This document shows, in pieces, positions 35,403 to 46,673 of a DNA stretch of 64,000 bases. Numbering within the stretch: the first letter of the stretch is position 1; every line of letters begins with the position of its first letter. The DNA lies in contig NHNW01000047.1 of the NCBI GenBank assembly GCA_002786025.1, positions 186,001-250,000 on the forward strand. The letters run 5' to 3'. Origin of the DNA: Zasmidium citrigriseum (lineage: Eukaryota; Ascomycota; Dothideomycetes; Mycosphaerellales; Mycosphaerellaceae). A program made the translations under genes and the position numbers. The notes under the pieces are model-generated. The model had not been told where the DNA came from and ran no database searches. It saw nothing but the letters and a program-made list of their open reading frames with translations.

Positions 35403-36899
35403 TGGCAGACCCNCCCGCCTCCTCCCCCACCCCCTCCCCATGGGCAGAACCCGCGTCCGCCGGGTGGCCTGCCTGATGGAAACTACGACATCTTCATCAT
35501 CCCTCCCCATTCTGCCGGCTCAGGGTTCCTATACCTACCCTCGATGCAACCACATCGGAACAGCTTCCTGGCCGGCGTCGCCTGCACACTCTTTGCTGTG
35601 GGCATTTACACGCTCATATTGCCAGTGATCAAGCATTGGCTTGACCTGGTCATGTCAGGCGGAGGAGGTTTGGGTGTCGTGGTTTTGCTGATTGCTGTTG
35701 GCGTCGGAGCCTGGACATGGGGCAAGACGCAGGCGGAGAACAACGCGAGCTCGAATGCAGGAGGGCCAGGAGCTGGAGCTGGCGCGAGTGGTTCTCAGCG
35801 ACAACACAGCCAACAATCAAGTGGTCCTCCGCCGAACTACAGCGCACCACCACCGCCCCCACCTCCTCGGCCAAATCCACCGCCACAACCAGATCCGAAG
35901 CCGAAACCGAATCCAAGTGCTGGAGCATGGGAGAAGGCGAGGGAGGAGACTCGTAAGAGAGAAGAAGAGAGGAAGCGAGCCGAAGAACTTAAGAAGAAGC
36001 GGGAAGAGGCGCAAAAGATGCGTGAGGAGGCAGAACGCGCTGCGAAAGCGGAGGCTGAGAAGAAGAAGTGGGAGCAAGCGAGGGCAAGAGAAAAGGAAGC
36101 ACGCGAACGAGAAGCTCGAGAGCGCATCGCTAAGGAGCGACTGGCACGAGAGAAAGAGGCCAGAGAAAAGGACGCTAGAGAGCGCGAGGCACGGGAAAAG
36201 GCAGATAAAGAGAAGAAGGCACAGTCAGCGCCGAGTGCTCGATCAAGCCCGACAAAGGCCTACGAGAAGCCCACCGCCAAGTCGGCTGCTGGAACTGAGT
36301 CGTACTCCTACCGACCGTACGACACGCCGCGAAATGCGAAGACGGCCACCTACAAATCGTCAGCTTCGTCAATATCCGGGATCAGCGAAAGCTACGCACC
36401 AAGCCAAAGCACCGCCCGAACCACACCTCCGCCATCTCATCGCGGACCGTACTCGACGAACGAAGAAGGCAAGATCCAGATCAAGGCTGTGTACTTGTTC
36501 AGCGACATCTTCCCGACGAAGCCGATCTCACAGCTTGTCGCCAACCAGGGCCATGTAACAGACGGCCTGATCCTGCGCATTCAGACGGAAGGACTGTTCA
36601 TCGACGACGATGTTCGCGGCGTTCCACAGCGAGAGTGGGATGTCAAGGCATGGACCTTGAAGTTGCTTGAGGATGGCGTTGTGAGGACTCCATCCGGTGC
36701 TGGCTTGCACGTCTTCCGCGCCACGACACGAGACACCGAAAACAAGAAATATACCTTTGTACTGGACGAATCCGAGGCGTGGAAAGTTGCGATTGGAATA
36801 TCACGAATTCGAAAAGGAAGCCAGGTGCGGTCACTTGGTATGAGCGGTATGAAGGAGAATGAGGTAAAGGGACTGCTTATGACTCTTGGTTGGATGTGA
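35403..36899 (+). CDS. Coiled-coil membrane protein, conserved unknown
   Basis: The frame from 35544 to 36899 encodes 451 residues, but an in-frame extension upstream reads GLPDGNYDIFIIPPHSAGSG, which looks conserved. It meets a stop at 35397. An undetermined base (N) at 35413 sits in a run of C. If that run is one base shorter, the ATG at 35403 starts a proline-rich leader (MADPPPPPPPP) in the same frame. I therefore place the start at 35403. Two membrane segments follow (about FLAGVACTLFAVGIYTLILP and LGVVVLLIAVGVGAW), then Gly/Pro-rich linkers and a Lys/Arg/Glu coiled coil of about 130 residues. A globular C-domain (AVYLFSDIFPTKP to GLLMTLGWM) ends the protein. Function unknown; I recall similar architectures in other ascomycetes but cannot name a family. 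Confidence 0.75.
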   Translation, partial: WQTXPPPPPPPPHGQNPRPPGGLPDGNYDIFIIPPHSAGSGFLYLPSMQPHRNSFLAGVACTLFAVGIYTLILPVIKHWLDLVMSGGGGLGVVVLLIAVGVGAWTWGKTQAENNASSNAGGPGAGAGASGSQRQHSQQSSGPPPNYSAPPPPPPPRPNPPPQPDPKPKPNPSAGAWEKAREETRKREEERKRAEELKKKREEAQKMREEAERAAKAEAEKKKWEQARAREKEAREREARERIAKERLAREKEAREKDAREREAREKADKEKKAQSAPSARSSPTKAYEKPTAKSAAGTESYSYRPYDTPRNAKTATYKSSASSISGISESYAPSQSTARTTPPPSHRGPYSTNEEGKIQIKAVYLFSDIFPTKPISQLVANQGHVTDGLILRIQTEGLFIDDDVRGVPQREWDVKAWTLKLLEDGVVRTPSGAGLHVFRATTRDTENKKYTFVLDESEAWKVAIGISRIRKGSQVRSLGMSGMKENEVKGLLMTLGWM

Positions 36900-37334
36900 G
36901 CAAGTGTTTGCGTGCAACGCAAACTGGAATGTGAGAAAGCGTTGCTATGGGATCGAAAATGCATGGAGCGGCATCTTGCATCAGCGAAGGGCGTTTTGTC
37001 AGTTGCATTTTCTTGTCGAGCGTTCAATGATGACCTTTTTTGTATAGCTGTAAATACCCTCTCAGTACGAGAAACGATTGACTATGGATGTGACGTCCTT
37101 TTCCCACTCCCACGTGATGGCAAACTTACCGACTCTCAACTTCAAGCTATACCTGTTCCTTTCGACGTCCCCCGCTCGATGATGGAACGCCACCCAACCA
37201 CGTTTTTGTGCCGGACGTCACGGTCGTATGTAATGCCAATGGTGGGCAGACGTAGATCTGTGCCTGCAGAGGATACATCAGCCGGCCGTGGGCGGTGACA
37301 TAGGTAGGTCTGTCTTCGCCAGCTCACACTGTAC
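36900..37334. other. Intergenic region, glycosidase promoter
   Basis: This stretch of 435 bp lies between two plus-strand genes. A frame at 36912-37298 has no support. No TATA box was identified. Confidence 0.5.
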
Positions 37335-39942
37335 ATGATGGCACCCATGCAGGCGAAGATGGGTGCTGCGTCTTTCTTTCTGGATCTTCTCTTGAGGTCA
37401 AGCAGTGTCTTTGCCCTTCCGCAGAATGGAGAAGACTTGATGGACTGTGGTGAGGCGAGATACTCTCCATCAAAGGTAGGTTCCCCCAAGCATCATTAAC
37501 GACTGGGCTGACGAAGGGATCCCAGTATACTTGCTACAATGGCGACTTCCTCTGCCCGATCATCAATGGAGAGGCTACGCTTCGCTGCGGCGGAGACTGC
37601 TACTTGCCAGCAATGTATTCCTGCAACAACGGCGAGCTGGTATATCCGCCAACGGCATCCAGTAGCTCGGCCATAGCACCGACTACTGCGACGTCTATTC
37701 CCACCTGCACCGAAGAGCCGACTACGCAATGGCTGAGCGATCCGCCTTATGAGAACTACTTCTACTCGAACTGCCATTCGGCATCGCAAGTCGTTGTTAC
37801 GAGTCCGCTGGAGAGCAGCAATCTGACCATCATTGGACCTCGTCTGCTCGTGGCATGGCCAGCAGGCAATTCCGGCGTGGTGGGCTTCTTCAGACCTGAG
37901 AATGGACTGAATGGATCGCTGGCGATACGTCTTGAGAATGGGACGTCAGATTTCCCTGTTCATGGTGCTTATGTTGAACCCAAGGACGACTCCCTGTCTG
38001 GCTACCCTTTTGTGGGAATCAGCACATTGGTGAACTTCAACTCATCCGCTGTCTTGACTGTGCCTATCATGGGCAGCATCAGGAATATTCGAGACTTTAC
38101 AGAGGGGCCTTCTCTCGTCTATCCAGTCATTCAGGATGCCATTGAATGGACCGAGATCGACGATGGAGGCGTCCTGCTTTCGAGACTCTGGCTCGACAAC
38201 GTTACGACGACCCAAATGTCTTTTGTGCCAACCGACAACGAGGGCAGCATATCAATAGAGACGAACGACGAGGGCAACCGAACGCTGCAAATACCAGCCG
38301 GTACTTACAACTTCACGGCCTGGTTTGACTACCCTCAACTCACGCAGTTGAACTCCAGCGAGGTGCTCAATGAGCAATCACAAGGTCTGATCGAGTCTGA
38401 GGCGGGCCAGACGACCTCACTCTCATTCTTGTCATATTCGGAGAAGCTATTGGCCGGAGCATGGCGCTTCTTAACGTACTTTGGCAGAGACAGCATGATC
38501 GCAGCTCTGCTCTTGCAACCAGTCCTGTCAGAAGGCGAAGGTGGGGCGATCGAGGCTGTGATCGCTGCCGTGCTGGAACGATTGAATCGAACATCCGGGA
38601 TTGTTTGTCACGAAGAGACCATTGGCGATTACGCTACTTTCCTGAACCTGCAGCAAAACATCACCGGTCCAGAAGCGCTCCGCCATGGCTGCACGTATCA
38701 GATGGTCGACACTGACTATTACCTTGCGCCGTTGATGGAGAACTACTTCTTAAAGACGAAGACAGGCATGAGTCGACGAGAAGCTTTCTTCGCCATCAAG
38801 TCTTCCTTGGACTTTGGCAATATGGGCCTGACGTACGGAGAGCTTGCTCTTATCAACGCTGAAGCGGTCATGAACAACACCGCAGCGTTCGCGGCATCTG
38901 GAGGTCAAACGAAGGAGAGTCTGATCCACTTAGAGAAAGGCGAACTCGTTGGAGAATGGCGAGACAGCACCTACGGCATCGGTGGAGGACGCATACCCTA
39001 CGACGTGAACACCGGTCTGGTTCCAGCTGCTCTCCGATCGATTAGTGCTCTCTCCGGAGCCGGCTTCTTCTCAGAGCATTCTGACTGGGAACAGACGGCG
39101 ACTGAATACGCTCAAGTCTGGGAAGATAACACCTTACGTTTCTTCGAAGTCACCGTGCCAATGGAAGAAGCGAGGTCCTTGGTGCAGAACTACACAGACG
39201 CTGCTGGCTTTGGCTTCCCATCTCACACAGATCAGATCGACTCAGACGTCGTTTTCCATGGCCTTGCCCTGGATGGCAACAATGGCCAGGAGATCGTCCG
39301 AGTCATGAACACGGATGACTGCTTCCGTCTATTCTTGACTAATACTTCGAACGACGAGCAGCTGACTACCTTGGTCAACCAGACAGCGACTCATATCAAC
39401 AGGCCGTTCCCTGTTGGTCTCAGTAATCCTGTTGGCTTGCTCATCGCCAATCCAGCTTATGGAGGCGATCCAGTCTACGCCGCGAACTGGACCAACAATG
39501 CCTATCATGGCACGGTGGTCTGGTCGTGGCAGTTGGCAATGATGGGCGCTGGCTTGCAACGACAGCTGGAGCGTTGCTCTGGCTCGTCTGCGCCGGCGTT
39601 CTGCAGTGACGACGCAGTACACTCTAATGTTCTTTCAGCGTACAATCATCTCTGGTAAGTCTCGGAACTGTGTAACTAGGAGCAGAGGCTGATCGCACAA
39701 CAGGGATTTGATTGAAGCCAACGAGCCTTACATCAACAACGAGGTCTGGTCGTGGCTCTATCAGGACGGCAACTTCACCTTTGAGCCTCTGGGTGCTCTT
39801 CCCCCTCCGGCTGGTTTAGTAAGGCTGCTTCATGAAGTCTTGGAGGCGAAGCTAACATTCGCAGAATCCAACCGAGTCGAACGTCAGACAACTCTGGTCC
39901 CTAACATGGCTCGCCGTTACACGGGACGAATCACTCAGGTAG
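37335..39942 (+). CDS. Secreted six-hairpin glycosidase-like protein
   Basis: Four exons (37335-37475, 37526-39654, 39704-39818, 39865-39942) encode 820 residues; all introns have GT-AG borders and the joins keep frame. The N-terminus is a signal peptide (MGAASFFLDLLLRSSSVFA after a short leader). A Cys-rich module follows (DCGEARYSPSKYTCYNGDFL, then CPII, LRCGGDCYLP, MYSC), resembling N-terminal modules of fungal secreted wall enzymes. A Ser/Thr linker precedes a catalytic domain resembling glycogen-debranching/GH15-like (alpha/alpha)6 barrels: LTYFGRDSMIAALLL, CHEETIGDYATF, WRDSTYGIGGGRIPYDVNTG. It ends with ESNVRQLWSLTWLAVTRDES. Many N-glycosylation sequons fit an extracellular location. 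It probably cleaves an alpha-linked glucan or oligosaccharide; the exact family and substrate are unresolved. Confidence 0.8.
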
Positions 39943-40038
39943 ACCTGTACATATCAAACACAATCATTCGGGTATCATCTCCAAGCCCATCATCTATAAT
40001 CCTCAAAGATCTATCTTACACACAGTTGCACTACCACG

Positions 40039-41564
40039 TTAAACCTGATGCCCCACACTCTCAACCCGATAACTAGTTTCTTGGTGTATTATCATGCGAT
40101 CTGAATCATCACTCCTCTTCCCCATGCCCCCTGCTCCACCACTACTACTCCCCAACGGCGAACTCCCACTCCCCTTCTTCCTCGGCTCCCCGATCACGTC
40201 GCACCGATACGCCACCTGCTCAGGCCTCAGCCGGAAACGCGACTCCCCGGCCTCTGAGTCGTTTCGCGACACCTGCGACTTGTTTAGCGAACGTAGGTGC
40301 ACGCTGGCGCCGTGGGAGCCGTGATTTGAGGAGCTGAAGGTTGTGTTGCCGTACATGGTCATTAGACCGCGGGACATGAAGGCCCAGAGGAAGGAGCGCA
40401 GGCAGGGGAAGGAGGCGGAGATTAGGGAGAAGCCTAGCAGGGATTCTTGCCAGGCTACCACCGGGGCGATTCCGATGTTTGTGTGGCCGGAGGAGAGGAA
40501 GTCGAAGTAGGTGGATGTGGTGGCGATTGTGAAGGCGATGACGATGAGTCTGGTGGAGGTTGTGTTAGGCGATGGGTCACATCCACTGATTGATATGTGT
40601 AACGTACCGGAAGCAGTAGACGAAGATGACGATTCTCTTCTTGCTGGCTTTGAGTTCATTCTTCGCGATGAACCAGATCGGTAGGGCGAGGATGATGAGC
40701 TCTGTAAAGCCGTCCAGGGCAGTCAATGCAGCCCATCGTGATGTCTGCGAGAAAGAGGGTGGTCAGCAAGGAAGATAATGATGCATGTGGCGGCCAGCGA
40801 GATGTACGTTTTCATTACACACGGCGTCGACGCTCGCAGTAAGAGCTTCTGCTGGGTGGCAGCCAGCCGAGCTCAGCAAAACGGCAACGAGACCATAAAC
40901 TGCTGTCACGCCGTAAGCGAGGCCGAAGAAGATGTCCTCCCTGTTGAGTGAATGATCAGCATGTGGTATCAGAGTTCGCTCTGTGGGTGTAGATACTTAC
41001 GAATAGAAGTCTCCGACGAAAATTCGTCTTGTGAAGACGAGGATGGACATTTTTGACAGGCAGTGGGCGAGGAACCAGGGTATCCTCGCTGCGAAGTACA
41101 TCTGTGAATCGCGAGTCAGTTGCCAGGATATCTTTGACCGCATGCAATGTCCTCCATCCCAATAGCTCCAATAGAGTCTATGTCAAATCATCCTGACCCA
41201 AAGCACATGTCCTTTTACAGGGAATGTTCGATATCCGAAGATTGTCCGCGCTAGCGCAAGGTAGGTGAATGAATCTTGTACTCACCCTTGCTGCATCTCC
41301 CAATTGTCCCGCCGCGATAGACATAGGCGACACTGCCAATCCGTCTGTAAGGGACTGATATAGCAGGCCCCAATGTACTATAGCAGCCACATATGCGCCG
41401 ACCAGAATGCCATCATCATACCACAACAGCCCCCACTTGCCAGTGAACCTCGCGGCCAGACATAGAACGCTGTATATCAGCGACAGGAAGCCCGCGACCC
41501 AAAGCCACGCGCGATGGTCGATATCTGTCACGGTCTCGAAGCCGTGATTCGAGGACGGAATCAT
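40039..41564 (-). CDS. Rhodopsin-domain seven-TM membrane protein
   Basis: Five exons (41564-41286, 41101-41001, 40940-40808, 40744-40608, 40549-40039) sum to 386 codons plus stop and keep frame at each join. Seven hydrophobic segments are visible, beginning with WLWVAGFLSLIYSVLCLAA and ILVGAYVAAIVHWGLLY. The third is followed by LSKMSILVFTRRIF, the usual KxSILxFYRRxF motif of the fungal 'rhodopsin domain' (PF20684), and ALTALDGFTELIILALPIWF follows. The C-terminal tail of about 100 residues is cytosolic and Ser/Arg-rich. Such Pth11-related proteins sit in the plasma membrane; most have no known ligand. The first intron, 184 bp, is long for this genome and could hide a small exon. It converges on the glycosidase gene with 96 bp between stops. 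Confidence 0.8.
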
Positions 41565-43477
41565 TGTTCTCTTCTTCTCGGATCGCTACGACGGAGGAGA
41601 GCGGGGATCGAGCATGGATTCGCTTCGCTTCGCTTCGAGGGTCAGGAGGAGGGACTTGGGCGTCGCGCAGGAAGAAATCCGGCACTTAAGACGGACAACA
41701 CGGCATGGAGAGACGGAGGTATCAGGAAAGAAGCAAGCAAGAGCAGCAGCTGTACCTTACAGCAAGCAGACAAGCAGATGGTAGATCTTCAAAGGCGCAA
41801 CGCAAGACGCAGGAGCAGCCTTCCAACGGCGCCATTGGTCCTGCAGAAGAGCAGGTGCGCCGCCTCGCTTTCTCCCACACCCGCGACTGCTCTGATAGAG
41901 TTTCTCATCCCACCGAGCCCGTTGATTGATATGATTTCGGTCCAGGCGAGACCGTTGAATGCGTGATTAGAGCCATGGCAAAGGCCGCAACCTTGTCCTG
42001 CGTCCGTCTGCGAGCCGTCGCGGGCTCGTCCAGAAGTGAGTGTGAGGCGTGGCATGCGGCGGCCAATTGCAGGCTGGGAGCGATCTTTTCACGGCTTTCT
42101 GGGTGCAGGATGAAGGGTGTGGTATATAATACCTACCTAATTTTGCATACAAATTCCGTCAATGCGCTTCCCGTAGTACCCGCCTCGCCCCACATACTGA
42201 GGACTGCACCTCGAAACCCCACGCCCTATGTGTTCTTAGCCCCCCTTGGGGGGTTGGGGGGGGCAATTCTAAGTTTATCCCTCCGCTGTGCTTGTTCCCT
42301 GTGTTTAGAGAGAGAAGAAAGATCAGAAGAAATTCCGCCAAGTTAGACTTAGAAAATCTCAAGTTTGTTTTGGACCCACAACGGCTTGATTGGCTCGGCC
42401 TTGTCCGCTCTGACTCCACTTTGACTCCACTTTTCACGAATCTGAGTCGATCTATTGGTTAGAAACTTAGGTAGGTATTATATACCTGCCCGGATGAAGC
42501 GACGGGGAGGATCGGGTTGGAAGCGATCTAGGGAAGTTAAAGCTCGCCTTCCCGGGTCTTGGAAAACCGCAGTCTACTGTTGTGGCAGGTCGGCCGTCCA
42601 GATCGTGCTCTGTTCTTTGGAGGCCCTGCTGCAGGATGTCCCAAGCTGCACTGCGATGGCTTCCTCCCCGCAACGCCACGAAAGCCATTGTTTGCGTGAG
42701 ACGAAGTCGATTGGTGCTGACCCTCGGTGCTCCATCACACCCTCACAGCTGTCGAGCTGCAGAGCTGTCACGGCTCTTGTACGACAAGTGCCGAGCCAGC
42801 AACTTGGGACTCGATCATTTTACGTACGACGTCTTCCAGGCAATCGGGTATGCGCATTGGTGCCAGACATGTGAAACGCACGATGTAACTGTTCAATCAA
42901 CGAACTTCTCCGTCTGGCAGCCTGACCGACAAGCTTCGAGGGCCCAATTCACCAGCGACCCGCTCCGTTCAAGGCGAGCCGTGGGAAGCTGCAGGCTAGC
43001 GAAGACCCTTCAGGCCCGCCAAGCAGCTAACATACCAAATAGCTCGGTCAATCAGACTTCTCCCGTGTTTCTCTCTTCAACAATTTGGCTAGTGGGTTAA
43101 AATAGCTGCAGTAGCGGTTGCTGTCCTGCGCTGGAGACAGCAGCTCCGAGTAACAGGGTGCCGTTCGCTGGTGGAAGGCGGCACGGACGACTTCTTCGAT
43201 GGGGACTGGCGAGCGTGCACGATCACGGCGTGGGAGCTCGTGGCAGGCTCTTAGCTCATCGATTCCTCGACGATCTTTCGGCGGATGAGGAAGGAGGATT
43301 TGGTCGTCTCCAGTTCCCGTTGAGCTTTGTCGGTACCGTGCTCCTGGATCAACGCACTTTCTTCATCCATCTTCCTTCGACCTTCTTCGATATTTCGTTC
43401 GCATCTTCCTGTCGCACGCTTTTTGGAGTGTTTCTTGTTTGCGAGACCTGTTGGATAGGTCGCTGTCGCTCGTCAAC
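41565..43477. other. Divergent intergenic region, rhodopsin-domain / permease
   Basis: About 1.9 kb separate two divergently transcribed genes and so contain both promoters. It includes the 366-bp inverted-repeat element at 42121-42486. A plus-strand frame at 42582-43100 (172 codons) has no family resemblance and unusual composition, and I do not accept it. Confidence 0.5.
42121..42486. mobile_element. 366-bp inverted-repeat element (MITE-like)
   Basis: GGTATATAATACCTACCTAA at 42121-42140 is matched perfectly by its reverse complement at 42467-42486. Similarity extends a few bases further inward (TTTTG versus GTTTC). Between them are about 326 bp with no coding potential, including a G6-TT-G8 run at 42248-42263. 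No clear target duplication is visible: the flanks are GTGT and TGCC. CA/TG pairs are intact, so it is not RIP-mutated. Confidence 0.65.
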
Positions 43478-45415
43478 ATGCAGAACGTACCTTTAGATTC
43501 GTATCCCAAGACGAATGTCGTCGATGGCACGCGAGGCATTTCTCCCGACGCCGAAAGCGACTTGCAACAGCTTCCCGGCCGCAACTATGATCCCAGCTAT
43601 GGTGCGCATATCCTTCAAGCTTGTGGAAGAGACAGAGGCTGACGAAATGGACAGACAAGAGGGACATGTACCGATTGGGAAAGAAGCAAGAGCTCAAGGT
43701 ATGGCATGCGCAAAGACGGAAGATGGAACATTAGTTGATATCTTGCAGCGTCGCTTCAGGTTCTTCTCGATCGTTGGATTCGTCGTCGTCCTTGGCCTGA
43801 CCTGGGAATTCTCGCTCACCACTGGCATCTTCTCGCTCGCGAACGGAGGCACGGCAGGCGCAATATGGCTTACATTCGTGGTCTGCTTCGGCATGTTCTT
43901 CGTCATGTGTTCGATGGCCGAGCTCGCATCGATGGCGCCGACAAGTGGTGGACAATACCATTGGGTTTCTGAGTTCGCTCCGGCCCATCTTCAAAGACCT
44001 CTGAGTTATGCTGTACGTGACTTCGATGGATTCCGTTGGATCTTGCTGACATTGCAAAGGTCGGCTGGCTTTGCGCCCTTGGCTGGCAAGCTGCTATGCC
44101 CACAGTTGCATGTACGTAAACTCAAGGGCAGAAGCCATCCCACTGTGTGTCTGAGACATCTGCTGACCTTCTTCCCTTTACTTTTAGACATTGGCGGTGG
44201 CCAACTGCTTGCCCTGATTGCAGTATGCGATCCCACATATGTCATCCAAGGATGTGAGTCTACAACTCTCTTCAGTCCCACTCGTAAGCACTTACTGACG
44301 GAGATTTTGCAGGGCACCAAGCGCTCATGACCATGGCCTTTGTTACCCTCGCCATCTCCTTCAACACTTTTGCCATTGGCAAGCTTCCAGTCCTGGAGGG
44401 TCTCGCTGTCGTCCTGCACATATTCGGCTTCTTTGCCTTCCTCATCATAATGTGGGTGATGGGTCCAAAGGCGAACGCAGAGGTCACCTTCACTCATTTT
44501 GCCGATTCAAACAATTGGGGATCGCTGGGTCTTGCGACACTGATCGGGATGGTTGGACCCACGACTACGTATCTGGGTGCGGACTCTGCGGTCCACTTGG
44601 CTGAGGAGCTGAAGGATGCCTCCTATGTGCTCCCAAGAGCCATGTTCTCTGCGGCAATCATCAACTATGTCACTGGATTCATTATGACGGTTACCTTCAT
44701 GTTCAATCTTGGAGATATCGATGCCGCTCTCGAATCGTCGACAGGCCAGCCATGGGTGTATGTGATGTACACCATCACCGGCTCTAAGGCGGCGACAATT
44801 GTCTTGGTCCTGGTCATGACCGTTATGGTAAGCAAGTCTTGACAAACTGATTCTTCAAACACGCTGACGCCTTGACAGTACTTTTTCTGCGCCGTCAACC
44901 AAGTCACTACCAGCTCCCGCCAGGTTTTCGCCTTCGCCCGCGACAAGGGGCTGCCCTTCCACAAGTTCCTGTCCAAGGTCCGACCGAACAGCGGTGTTCC
45001 AGCGAACAGTGTCTATGTGACACTCGTCTTCACCTGCTTGATCGCTCTCATCGTGATAGGCTCCACGACGGCATTCAATATCATTTTGTCCGTGTCAGCC
45101 ACCGGACTGTTCACCTCCTACCTGACAGTCATCTGCACGGTCCTGGCAAAGAGAATCCGCGGCGACACATTCCCGGCCTCGAAGTTCAACCTTGGAAAGT
45201 TCGGATGGGTCGCGAACATCTTGGCTATTTGTTTTTTGATCATAGCTTATGTCTTCTTGTTCTTCCCTGCGGTGCCAGATCCTGATGCGCCGTCGATGAA
45301 TTGGGCGATACTGGTTTATGGAGTCGTGGTTGTCGGTGCGTTTGCATACTACTTGGTGAAGGGGAGACACGAGTATGAAGGACCGGTGGAGTATGTCCGA
45401 AAGGATGTGCAATGA
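43478..45415 (+). CDS. Amino-acid/GABA permease (APC superfamily)
   Basis: Seven exons (43478-43601, 43655-43698, 43749-44012, 44060-44111, 44188-44253, 44313-44827, 44879-45415) encode 533 residues. All introns are GT-AG and all joins stay in frame. Twelve hydrophobic segments are expected and most are visible, beginning with FFSIVGFVVVLGLTWEFSL. Family motifs include SMAPTSGGQYHWVSEFAP in loop 2 and AVNQVTTSSRQVFAFARDKG, typical of the fungal Uga4/choline/GABA permease group. The RRFRFFSIVGF stretch at the cytosolic N-terminus is typical too. It is likely a plasma-membrane or vacuolar importer of GABA or another amine; substrate not decidable. Two ~154-bp MITEs lie just downstream of its stop. 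Confidence 0.85.
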
Positions 45416-45539
45416 TGAGAGCCCGAGTATTTGTATCTAGATACCCAGATGTATGGATAAGATAGAGACGACAAACTCTTTTCCAAATCAGATCGTGCTG
45501 TCGTGGAAAGCGGTTGTCGAAGGACCCAGCCTCACGTCA

Positions 45540-45708
45540 CTCGAAGCGCCTGTGTTCCGTCAAAGTGGAAGATGCATCCGGCAATCTTCAGTGTTCCCGA
45601 GAAGAGCTCGGAGCGTAACAAGTCATCTAAGGCTCTAATAGCTTGGAAGGCCGTGCTCTCGTGGAGAGCGGTAATCTTTCAGTGTGAGCAGAAGAGGCCT
45701 CCAGGGTA
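45540..45708 (-). mobile_element. TA-flanked MITE family, copy 1 (reverse)
   Basis: This copy has the order of copy 4: TGTTCCGTCAAAGTGGAAGA near the left end, a central GTGCTCTCGTGGAGAG, and CAGTGTGAGCAGAAGAGG then CCAGGGTA at the right end. The left terminal TACCCTC is degraded. Its right TA at 45707-45708 is also the left TA of the next copy. Confidence 0.65.
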
Positions 45709-45860
45709 CCCTCCTCCTTCCGCTCAAACTGGAAGATTAGCTCTCTCTGCGAGATCACGCAATCTCGAGCTATTAGATAGCTTAGTAAACTCCTGACCCT
45801 TCTCGAGAATGTTGGGGATTGCTCGAGGCATCTTCCACTTTGACCGGAACGCCGAGAGTA
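45707..45860 (+). mobile_element. TA-flanked MITE family, copy 2
   Basis: TACCCTCCTCCTTCCGCTCA at the left end and GACCGGAACGCCGAGAGTA at the right end are imperfect inverted repeats. The 154-bp length and the interior TTCTCGAGAATGTTGGGGAT resemble copies 3 and 4. It ends about 160 bp before the NNF1 start codon. Confidence 0.75.
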
Positions 45861-46022
45861 GAGAAGATAGAACTGTGCTCACATCGACCCTGAAATCCTG
45901 CTTTAATGCTTGTTTGGAGCTAGCCTCATTAGTCCATTTACGGGGTCCCAAATCGCGACCCATTAACCGCACCTCGCGTCTTCACTTCACGTCCTCCCGA
46001 CATCCCACCACGACACACAACA

Positions 46023-46673
46023 ATGGCAACCGACACCCCAATGCCCGACACAGACCGCTCGCCCTCACCACCACAACCCCCTCCAACACCCTCCGCGCCC
46101 GGCCCCCGCGCAACCGCCCTCCAAAAACTCTACAGCGACGCCATAACGCACATCCTCAAAACCTGCTCCTACAACAACTTCGCCTCCTGCTACCCCACGC
46201 CCTCAACCGCCGTCCCCGGCTCCATGAAACAACTCCACGAACAATTCACCTCCAAACTCGCAGAATACATGCGTCGGGAATTCGAAAATATCCTCGAAGA
46301 TCGGAATGTGATTCCCTCACTCAACGAACTGGACCGACTTATCGAGGACGCGAAACGGCGGAAAGCTCGCGCAGCAGAGGGGGATGCTGTCGTCCCGCCG
46401 CATACACTCCCCGCGCAACAGCTGTACATATCGCATCTGGCGCCGAGTCTGAAGGGGTATGATACGGAGATTAAAGCGAGGCAGGAGACGTTGGCGGGGG
46501 AGAATCAGGAGTTGATTGGCAGGGTTTTGCAGCAGAGGAAGGATATTCAGCGGTTGATGGAGGGGTTGGAGGGTGTTGTGGCGGATTTGAATGGGAGTGT
46601 CAAGGCGCTTGTGCCGGAGGAGATGGAGGGGTTGAGGGAGGGGAATCGGGAGGTTGATGAGGCGATGAGATGA
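46023..46673 (+). CDS. NNF1: Kinetochore MIND-complex subunit Nnf1
   Basis: A single exon encodes 216 residues. After a Pro-rich N-terminal tail of about 27 residues comes the Nnf1 domain. It carries ALQKLYSDAITHILKTCSY, then NNFASCYPTP, QLHEQFTSKLAEYMRREFEN and ILEDRNVIPSLNELDRLIED. The second half is a coiled coil from about residue 135. Nnf1 with Mtw1, Dsn1 and Nsl1 forms the MIND complex, which bridges CENP-C and the Ndc80 complex at the kinetochore. Length fits the fungal family of about 200-230 residues. The upstream flank has two MITEs and the gene converges on GPC1. Confidence 0.9.
   Translation: MATDTPMPDTDRSPSPPQPPPTPSAPGPRATALQKLYSDAITHILKTCSYNNFASCYPTPSTAVPGSMKQLHEQFTSKLAEYMRREFENILEDRNVIPSLNELDRLIEDAKRRKARAAEGDAVVPPHTLPAQQLYISHLAPSLKGYDTEIKARQETLAGENQELIGRVLQQRKDIQRLMEGLEGVVADLNGSVKALVPEEMEGLREGNREVDEAMR

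Noticed and set aside
41514..41966. Plus-strand frame of 150 codons.
   Set aside because: It is antisense to the first exon and promoter of the rhodopsin-domain gene and shows no family resemblance.
42248..42263. G6-TT-G8 run as a G-quadruplex regulator.
   Set aside because: There are only two G runs; it could fold only by splitting them, and nothing nearby supports a function.
42582..43100. Plus-strand frame of 172 codons.
   Set aside because: There is no recognisable motif, the composition is Arg/Ser/Cys-rich as in shadow frames, and it lies in a promoter region.
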